Source: Methyloceanibacter sp. (lineage in GTDB: Bacteria > Pseudomonadota > Alphaproteobacteria > Rhizobiales > Methyloligellaceae). From it: DNA of 13,259 nt. A program made the translations under genes and the position numbers. Below, piece after piece: positions 7,858-13,259 of the stretch. The stretch covers positions 1-13,259 of the forward strand of contig JAENXG010000043.1 in the NCBI GenBank assembly GCA_016649675.1. The letters run 5' to 3'. The notes under the pieces were generated by a model, which had not been told where the DNA came from, did not search any database, and saw only the letters and a program-made list of their open reading frames with translations. Positions within the stretch are counted from its first letter, which is position 1. The number at the start of each line of letters is the position of its first letter.

Positions 7858-7871
7858 GCCGGGATCCCGGC
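7858..7871. promoter_or_regulatory. 14-bp perfect palindrome upstream of ugd
   Basis: GCCGGGATCCCGGC is self-complementary over 14 bp. It lies 26 nt upstream of the ugd GTG, just before its ribosome-binding site, so it could be an operator or form a short 5-bp leader hairpin. In GC-rich DNA a palindrome of this length can also occur by chance. Confidence 0.3.
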
Positions 7872-7897
7872 TTCCTAGTTCATTCCGCCCCGCGGTT

Positions 7898-7966
7898 CAA
7901 TGGCGCGCGCCATGAGGCAGCCCGCCCGCGAGGCGAATATGACACTGGAGCGGCGAAGCGCCATTG
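7898..7966. repeat. Palindrome and matching distal half-site in the ugd/cyclase divergent region
   Basis: ATGGCGCGCGCCAT (7900-7913) is a perfect 14-bp palindrome. Its left arm extended, CAATGGCGC (7898-7906), recurs inverted as GCGCCATTG at 7958-7966. The region therefore holds three copies of the same half-site. This arrangement is compatible with a dimeric regulator serving one or both divergent genes; no regulator is identified. Confidence 0.35.
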
Positions 7967-8034
7967 GCTAGGTTCTGCCATCCGCACCGGTCCGGCGCGC
8001 CCTCCAGGGTTAAAACGCGAAGTCAAGCAACGGG

Positions 8035-10248
8035 ATGGGTCCACGTCTCCTCTATGTCCTCATCATGGGGACGGTCATCGCGGCCGCGCTCGCTTTGCGC
8101 GTCTGGGATCCAAGCCCGGTCGCAAGGCTAAGGTCGCTCGTCTTCGATGCCTATCAGCGGGTAAGCCCGCGCAAATTCGATCCGGCGCTGCCGGTGCGCA
8201 TCATCGATGTCGATGAGGACTCCTTGAAGGCGATCGGCCAATGGCCCTGGCCGCGCACGGTGCTCGCCGAGCTCGTCGACAAGCTCGCCGCCGATGGCGC
8301 AGCAGCAATCGGCTTCGACATGGTGTTCCCCGAGCCCGATCGCATGTCGCCAGCCAACGCGCTCCATTTCTGGCCGAAGTCCGATGCTCTGGCAGGCCTC
8401 AGGGAGGAGGTCGAGAAGCTTCCCTCCAACGACCAGGTGTTCGCCGAAGCCATCGGCAAGGCCCCGGTCGTGCTCGGCTTCATCTCCGCCCCGCAAGGCA
8501 ATTCCATCCCCGAGACCAAGGCCGGCTTCAGCTTTGGCGGCGACGATCCCAAGCTGTTCGCCCCCTACTACCCTGGCGCCGCGGCAAGCCTCATCGAGCT
8601 GCAGGACAAGGCGGCCGGCGCAGGCTCGCTCAACTGGATCCCCGAGCAAGACCAGATCATTCGCCGCATGCCCATGGTGGTGAGGATCGGCGATACGCTC
8701 TATCCGTCTCTCGCCGCCGACATGCTGCGGCTGGCGCAAGGGGCGAGCAGCTATTTCGTCAAGAGCTCCGGCGCGAGCGGCGAGAAGGCCTTCGGCGAGA
8801 AGACCGGCATGGTCGGCATCAAGATCGGCGATTTCGAGGTACCGACCGAAGCCAACGGCCAGATGTGGATCAACTTCACGCTCGCCTCGAAGGCGCGCTA
8901 CCTGCCGGCCTTCAAGGTGCTAAACGGCGAGATCGGCAAGGACGAGATCGAAGGGCGCATTTTGATCATCGGCACGAGCGCGGCGGGCCTGCTCGATCTC
9001 AGGGCGACGCCGCTCGAGGCCTCGGTGCCCGGCGTCGAGCTGCACGCACAGGTCATCGAGCAGATCCTGCAAGGCTCCTTCCTGCAGCGGCCCGACTTCG
9101 CGACCCCGGCCGAGCTCCTCTACATCCTCGTGCTCGGCCTCCTCATCGCCGTCCTCATCTATCGCACCGGGGCTCTGGGCAGCGCCCTGCTCGGCGGCGC
9201 CGCCATCGCCGCGGTGGTCTTCATCTCATGGTACGCCTTCGATGCCTTCGGCTGGCTGGTCGATCCGATCTATCCGGCGATCGCACTCACCGCGATTTAC
9301 CTCGCTGGCACGCTCTTCGTCTTTTTACGGACCGAGCGGGAGCGCAACCGGGTACGCCACGCCTTCTCCCACTACATGGCGCCGGCGCTCGTCGAGCGGC
9401 TCGCCGACGACCCTTCGCGGCTGAAGCTCGGCGGAGAGACGCGCGACATGACGCTGCTGTTCAGCGACGTGCGCGGCTTTACCACTATCTCCGAAGGCCT
9501 CGATGCCGAGGAGCTCACCCGCTTCCTGAACAGCCTGTTCACGCCGTTGAGCAACATCATCCTCGATGAGCAAGGCACCATCGACAAGTTCATGGGCGAC
9601 GCGGTGATGGCCTTCTGGAACGCGCCGCTCGACGACAGCAACCACCCGAGCCATGCCTGCAGCGCGGCGCTCCGCATGATGGGCGAGATGGCGGGGCTCA
9701 ACGAGCGCTGGCGGCAGGAGGCTGAAGCCAAGGGCAGGCCGTTCAAGACGGTTCAGCTCGGCATCGGGCTGAACACCGGCGTCTGCTGCGTCGGCAATCT
9801 CGGCTCAGAGACGCGCTTCGACTATTCGGTGATCGGCGACAACGTCAACGTCGCCTCACGCCTCGAGGGGCAATCCAAGACTTACGATGTAGGCACCGTC
9901 GTGGGCGAGACCACCACGGCGCGGGCGCCCGAGTTCGCCTTCATCGAGCTCGATCTCCTGAAGGTGAAAGGCAAGACCGAGGCGACGCGCATCTTCGCCC
10001 TCCTCGGCGACGGCGCGCTCAAGCAAAGTCAGGACTTCATCGCTCTCACCGCCCGGCACAGGGAGTTTCTCGCCCGCTACCGGGCGAAGGACTGGGACGG
10101 CGCCGAAGCGCTCGGCCGCGAATGCGAGGCCTTGAATACCTCACGCCTCGACCGGCTCTATGCGCTCTATCGCGAGCGCATCGACTTCTTCCGGCATAAC
10201 CCTCCCCCGCCCAATTGGGACGGCACGGCTGAAGCCTTGTCGAAGTAG
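8035..10248 (+). CDS. CHASE2-domain adenylate/guanylate cyclase (class III)
   Basis: Membrane-bound sensor cyclase of 737 residues making cAMP (or cGMP). The order is: N-terminal membrane segment (about 5-22); extracytoplasmic CHASE2 sensor (about 30-350, with VRIIDVDEDSLKAIGQWPWPR near its start and GTSAAGLLDLRATP near its end); three membrane segments (about 360-376, 383-401, 412-430); a linker; and a class III catalytic domain (about 465-655). The two metal-binding aspartates are Asp478 (FSDVRGFT) and Asp522 (KFMGDAVMAFW). The purine-recognition pair appears to be Lys518 and Ser598 (FDYSVIGD), and the transition-state pair Asn605 and Arg609 (VNVASR). All are present, so it should be active as a homodimer. 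Lys favours ATP; Ser in place of the more usual Thr or Asp is a mild deviation. The C-terminal 80 residues resemble the helical extension of similar cyclases. The ATG has only a weak upstream site. Five nt separate it from the DUF3307 gene, suggesting an operon. Confidence 0.92.
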   Translation: MGPRLLYVLIMGTVIAAALALRVWDPSPVARLRSLVFDAYQRVSPRKFDPALPVRIIDVDEDSLKAIGQWPWPRTVLAELVDKLAADGAAAIGFDMVFPEPDRMSPANALHFWPKSDALAGLREEVEKLPSNDQVFAEAIGKAPVVLGFISAPQGNSIPETKAGFSFGGDDPKLFAPYYPGAAASLIELQDKAAGAGSLNWIPEQDQIIRRMPMVVRIGDTLYPSLAADMLRLAQGASSYFVKSSGASGEKAFGEKTGMVGIKIGDFEVPTEANGQMWINFTLASKARYLPAFKVLNGEIGKDEIEGRILIIGTSAAGLLDLRATPLEASVPGVELHAQVIEQILQGSFLQRPDFATPAELLYILVLGLLIAVLIYRTGALGSALLGGAAIAAVVFISWYAFDAFGWLVDPIYPAIALTAIYLAGTLFVFLRTERERNRVRHAFSHYMAPALVERLADDPSRLKLGGETRDMTLLFSDVRGFTTISEGLDAEELTRFLNSLFTPLSNIILDEQGTIDKFMGDAVMAFWNAPLDDSNHPSHACSAALRMMGEMAGLNERWRQEAEAKGRPFKTVQLGIGLNTGVCCVGNLGSETRFDYSVIGDNVNVASRLEGQSKTYDVGTVVGETTTARAPEFAFIELDLLKVKGKTEATRIFALLGDGALKQSQDFIALTARHREFLARYRAKDWDGAEALGRECEALNTSRLDRLYALYRERIDFFRHNPPPPNWDGTAEALSK

Positions 10249-10253
10249 CGCCG

Positions 10254-10646
10254 ATGCCACAACTCACGATCCTGGCCCTTGCCGCCGTCGCGGTCCTGAT
10301 GCTCAAGCACACGATCGCCGATTTCTATCTGCAGACGCCGTATCAATATTTGAACAAGGGGACCTACGGCCATCCCGGCGGCTTCGTCCATGCCGGGATC
10401 CACGTGGCGCTCACGCCGCTGGTCTATCTCGTGCTGGTGCCGAGCTCGATCCTGCTCGTCGGCGCCATCGCGCTGGGCGAGTTCGCCGTCCACTATCACA
10501 TCGATTGGCTGAAGGAGCAGGTCACCCACCGCAATGGCTGGACCGCGCACGACCGCGGCTTCTGGTTCGCGCTCGGCACCGATCAGCTGGTGCACGGGCT
10601 GACCTACCTGGCGCTGGTCGCAGCTCTTATCGCCACCGCCCGCTGA
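10254..10646 (+). CDS. DUF3307 family integral membrane protein
   Basis: A 130-residue membrane protein of the DUF3307 type, with about four hydrophobic segments (roughly 3-19, 48-62, 64-79, 108-127). Polar residues cluster at segment ends in patterns I recognise from the family: LKHTIADFYLQTPYQ (His19, Asp23), FVHAGIHVALT (His46, His50), FAVHYHIDWLKEQ (His80, His82, Asp84) and GTDQLVHGLTYL (Asp110, His114). The biochemical function is unknown. The His/Asp pattern would fit an intramembrane metal site, an inference only. It starts 5 nt after the cyclase stop with no strong ribosome-binding site of its own, so translation is probably coupled to the cyclase. It ends 13 nt from the convergent SulP gene. 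Confidence 0.82.
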   Translation: MPQLTILALAAVAVLMLKHTIADFYLQTPYQYLNKGTYGHPGGFVHAGIHVALTPLVYLVLVPSSILLVGAIALGEFAVHYHIDWLKEQVTHRNGWTAHDRGFWFALGTDQLVHGLTYLALVAALIATAR

Positions 10647-10659
10647 AGAGACCGGGCGG
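10636..10659. terminator. Candidate bidirectional hairpin between DUF3307 and SulP genes
   Basis: CCGCCCG (10636-10642) and CGGGCGG (10653-10659) form a perfect 7-bp stem with a 10-nt loop that contains the DUF3307 stop codon. The hairpin ends one base before the SulP stop codon. No U-tract follows on either strand, so its strength as an intrinsic terminator is doubtful. Confidence 0.4.
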
Positions 10660-12882
10660 CTACAGCAGCGCCGAGATCTCGCGATTGGCGAATTCGAGGC
10701 GGTCGGAGAGAAGCCGAATGATGAGCTGGTTGAAAGCCCCCGCGGCATTGGGATCTTCCGCCTGCATTTTTTCGAAGGAGTCCCGCGTCAGCCGGTAGAC
10801 GACGGTCGGCCCCTCGGCGATCACATGCGCGGTGCGCGGCACCCGGCGATAAAACCCCATCTCTCCCACCACGGTATGCCCGACCATGCGCCTGAGCCTG
10901 ATCGGGCGGCCGTGCTCGTCGATGATGGTGATGGCGACGCAGCCCGAGGCCTGCAACACCACCGAATCCGCAGGCTCGCCCTGCCGGAATATGAACTCAC
11001 CCGTGTCCAGCTCGCGGCGCTCCATATAGGAGGCGATGCGGGCGAAATCGATCTGACCGCCGAACTCGGCCTGCAACCAGCTCTCGAAGGTGTGGGTCGA
11101 GGCGTCGCCGACCTCGTGATTCATGAGCAGCATATCCTCGCACCATTCGACCGCCTCGTTGCGGGTGCCGAATAGTTGATGCGGGCGCGTGCTACCGAAG
11201 AAACCGGCCTTCTCGAAGCTGGCCTGCATGGGCTCGTTTAGGCCTGAGAATCCGAGGGTGACGTCATGCTCCTCACAATAGTTGCGGAGCTTGACGAGGC
11301 TCAGGACAGCCGAGGTATCGAGCCCGGGCACGGCGCCGAAGTCGAGCACGACAAAGCCCACGGGCTTGTCCTTCTGCGATTCGATGGTCCGCTTGATGCG
11401 CTCGAACAGACCGTTCGACGAGCCGAAAAAGATGAAGCCGGAGAGCCAAAAGACATGGACGCGTTTGCCCTCCTCGCGCAGCAGGCGCGACTGCTCGGGC
11501 GAGCGCTCCACATTGCTGGAAAATTCATAACGGGTGAGGTGACGCCTGACCACGCCAATGCGGCTATAGCTCAGCGCGAACATGAGGCAGGCGCCGACGA
11601 CGCCGAGAACGACGCCCATGAAGTAGCCGAAATTGACGATGACCAGCGTCATCACCCCTGTCAGCGCCCATTCCGTCCAGGAGCTTTGCGCCGGCGCTTC
11701 CCACAGCTCCACCATAATCGCCACGCCGATAAAGGCGAGCATCCCGCCAAGAATGGTTTTCGGCACGACGCTGCCGACATCGGCGCCAGAGAATAGGATG
11801 ATTGCGCAGACGATGCCGACGATCGCTCCGGCCCATCGCGTCGTGGCGCCAGACTCGTCGAGCAGCAGGCAGCCATTCATCGAAAGCGAGCCGCCAAATC
11901 CGCCCAGCACGGAGGCCAGTAAATTGGCCAGACCGTTGGAGCGAAATTCCTGATCGAGGTCGCTGGTTTTTTGCCGCGCCACCTCGAGGCTCGACATATC
12001 AAGCAGAAGCGCGATGGCCATCACCCCGCAAAAGGAGCCGATCTCGGCGCTGCTCTGGGCGATCACGCCCCAATCGACCTGGTGCCGCGCCACCGCAGCG
12101 ATCGGCCACCACAGGCTCAGCTCGCCGAGGCTTGGCAAGAACCAGGCGGCCCGCACGGATTCGTCCCTGACGAAGCCGAACAAGCTCACGTCCAAAACGA
12201 GCAGGAAGCCAAAGAAGACGAGCGGTAGAGTGAGGTAGCTCGGGACCCATCGCCCGACCACGGGGATCGCTGCCGCGAACAGCGCTCCTATCAGGATCTG
12301 AGGTGCGTAGAGCGGCGAGTAGAGGACTTCCCAGCTCGAGGGTGCAAGCGTCAGATTGGTCTGGGTCACGACCTCCATGCCGCCGGTGATGAGCAGCAGG
12401 CCCGAGGCGGCAAGGAAGCCACCGATCACGGGATAGGGAATGAAACGCAGCCATTGACCAAGCTTCAACGCGCCGACGCCGTACAGCAAAATGCCCGTGA
12501 GCAGCGTGCTCACCGAAAGCGCAACCAGCACATTGATGATGATCTGATCGTTGCTCGCACCCTTGGCCGCGAGAGCGGTAGCAATTGACGACGCGAGAAC
12601 GCTCATCACCGCCACGGCTGGCGAGTCCGGCCCGCCAATGACCGGCGAGAAGGTCGAGGTTATTGCGATCACCACGCAGGTGACCACCGTGCCCATGATG
12701 AGCCCAGCAAGGCCCAGCGAAAAGCCGCCGGCGAGATCCCCGGTGAAGATGAGCGCGGCGAACGAGATGCAGTAGGCAATCTGCACCACTGCCGAGATGG
12801 CGCCTGCTATGGCGTCACGCCCCAGCCTCGGCATATCGACGTTGCGCGGGCGCCTCAGCGCCAGGTTTTCAAGCGACAACAA
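10660..12882 (-). CDS. SulP-family anion transporter fused to STAS and cyclic-nucleotide-binding domains
   Basis: A 740-residue inner-membrane transporter of the SLC26/SulP superfamily. The membrane domain spans about 20-440, starting with RDAIAGAISAVVQIAYCISF and containing FSPVIGGPDSP near 79-88 and the NLLASVLGGFGGSLS segment near 320-334. A STAS domain covers about 474-585, with LDTSA at 521-525 at the site phosphorylated in anti-sigma antagonists. A cyclic-nucleotide-binding domain covers about 612-735, with a phosphate-binding cassette GEMGFY (673-678) and PRTA (682-685) that keeps the Gly-Glu and Arg-Thr-Ala needed to hold the cyclic phosphate. Transport is thus probably gated by cAMP or cGMP. 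The substrate (sulfate, bicarbonate, other anion) cannot be read. The start is uncertain: the longest frame opens with TTG at 12882 (TTG again at 12879), the first ATG is at 12834, and none has a good ribosome-binding site. It is convergent with the cyclase operon and downstream of another cyclic-nucleotide-binding gene. Confidence 0.88.
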   Translation of the reverse strand: MLSLENLALRRPRNVDMPRLGRDAIAGAISAVVQIAYCISFAALIFTGDLAGGFSLGLAGLIMGTVVTCVVIAITSTFSPVIGGPDSPAVAVMSVLASSIATALAAKGASNDQIIINVLVALSVSTLLTGILLYGVGALKLGQWLRFIPYPVIGGFLAASGLLLITGGMEVVTQTNLTLAPSSWEVLYSPLYAPQILIGALFAAAIPVVGRWVPSYLTLPLVFFGFLLVLDVSLFGFVRDESVRAAWFLPSLGELSLWWPIAAVARHQVDWGVIAQSSAEIGSFCGVMAIALLLDMSSLEVARQKTSDLDQEFRSNGLANLLASVLGGFGGSLSMNGCLLLDESGATTRWAGAIVGIVCAIILFSGADVGSVVPKTILGGMLAFIGVAIMVELWEAPAQSSWTEWALTGVMTLVIVNFGYFMGVVLGVVGACLMFALSYSRIGVVRRHLTRYEFSSNVERSPEQSRLLREEGKRVHVFWLSGFIFFGSSNGLFERIKRTIESQKDKPVGFVVLDFGAVPGLDTSAVLSLVKLRNYCEEHDVTLGFSGLNEPMQASFEKAGFFGSTRPHQLFGTRNEAVEWCEDMLLMNHEVGDASTHTFESWLQAEFGGQIDFARIASYMERRELDTGEFIFRQGEPADSVVLQASGCVAITIIDEHGRPIRLRRMVGHTVVGEMGFYRRVPRTAHVIAEGPTVVYRLTRDSFEKMQAEDPNAAGAFNQLIIRLLSDRLEFANREISALL

Positions 12883-12913
12883 GGGCGTTACGCGGGAGAG
12901 CCTGCAGGGTTGA

Positions 12914-12938
12914 GCCGGGGCCGATCATGGCCGGGGCC
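12914..12938. repeat. Two direct copies of a 9-bp GC-rich element upstream of the SulP gene
   Basis: GCCGGGGCC occurs at 12914-12922 and again at 12930-12938, a 16-bp period, in the 98-nt gap between the partial cyclic-nucleotide-binding gene and the SulP start. It may be a regulator site or a chance GC-rich duplication. Confidence 0.25.
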
Positions 12939-12980
12939 AGCGGCAATGGCAAGCCGCAGGTCGGGCGGCCCCTTGCTGCC

Positions 12981-13259
12981 TCAGCCGTGGGGGCCGGAGC
13001 GTCTCAACCGATCGGCGAGCGTGCGCATCACCGCAATGGCGAAGAATGGGGTCTCATGCACCAGGAAGAGGAAGCTCTTCTCGGTGATGGGGGCGACCTC
13101 GCAAGACGTCTTGGCCCGCGCGGTGGCGGCCCGTGGCGACCCGTCGATCAGGGCCATCTCCCCGAAAATGCCCCCCGGCAACAGCGTCTCCACCACCTTG
13201 CCGTCCCGCTCGATCTCGATCTCGCCCGAGCGGATCACGTACATCTTGTCGCCCTTGTC
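12981..13259 (-). CDS. Cyclic-nucleotide-binding domain protein (partial, start beyond window)
   Basis: The frame is open from the TGA at 12981 to the window edge, giving 92 C-terminal residues. It is the second half of a CRP-type cyclic-nucleotide-binding domain: GDKMYVIRSGEIEIERDGK strands, then a phosphate-binding cassette FGEMALIDGSPRAAT with the Gly-Glu, Pro-Arg and Ala residues intact. A helix with TLADRLRR closes the domain. The protein stops right after it, so there is no C-terminal helix-turn-helix and it is not a CRP/FNR transcription factor. The frame continues upstream of the internal Met at 13244, which lies inside the fold and is not the start. It is probably a small single-domain protein of about 150 residues, unless another domain lies beyond the edge. 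It lies 98 nt upstream of the SulP gene on the same strand and may be co-transcribed with it. Confidence 0.85.
   Translation of the reverse strand, partial: DKGDKMYVIRSGEIEIERDGKVVETLLPGGIFGEMALIDGSPRAATARAKTSCEVAPITEKSFLFLVHETPFFAIAVMRTLADRLRRSGPHG

Noticed and set aside
8241..9569. 442-residue open frame inside the cyclase gene, plus strand
   Set aside because: Arg-rich shifted frame of the cyclase; the cyclase frame carries every expected catalytic residue.

Overview
The window is GC-rich DNA with tightly packed genes on both strands. It looks chromosomal: I see no transposase, integrase, tRNA, rRNA or CRISPR. Gene content points to an alphaproteobacterium, probably of the Hyphomicrobiales. 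The indicators are PQQ-dehydrogenase accessory binding proteins, a secreted caspase-like protein with an Ala/Pro linker, a CHASE2 cyclase and a DUF3307 protein. The taxonomic placement is inferred from gene types, not from a marker gene.

Left part (1-2465): two periplasmic binding proteins face each other across a 32-nt gap. One belongs to the ABC substrate-binding family associated with PQQ-dependent alcohol dehydrogenase systems. The other is a MxaJ/XoxJ-type protein. Both belong to alcohol or methanol oxidation by quinoproteins, but no dehydrogenase, cytochrome c or ABC permease/ATPase lies in the window. A possible tail of an upstream gene ends at 81.

Middle part (2574-7831): a small secreted zincin-like putative metallopeptidase (minus strand) is divergent from an FAD/NADPH flavin-containing monooxygenase (plus strand). 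A secreted caspase-family protein follows, with a candidate sigma70 promoter upstream, then a convergent UDP-glucose 6-dehydrogenase gene. These genes do not form an obvious single pathway.

Right part (8035-13259): genes consistent with a local cyclic-nucleotide module. A CHASE2 sensor adenylate/guanylate cyclase is followed after 5 nt by a DUF3307 membrane protein rich in His/Asp. Convergent to them is a SulP anion transporter fused to a STAS domain and a cyclic-nucleotide-binding domain. Upstream of that, on the same strand, is a second cyclic-nucleotide-binding protein cut by the window edge. The cyclase could make the ligand that the two binding domains read.

Three convergent gene pairs are separated by only 12-32 nt, and small GC-rich hairpins lie at or over the stop codons. 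The two longest divergent intergenic regions are 198 and 203 nt, and the second holds two perfect 14-bp palindromes. No stretch over 300 nt lacks a gene.
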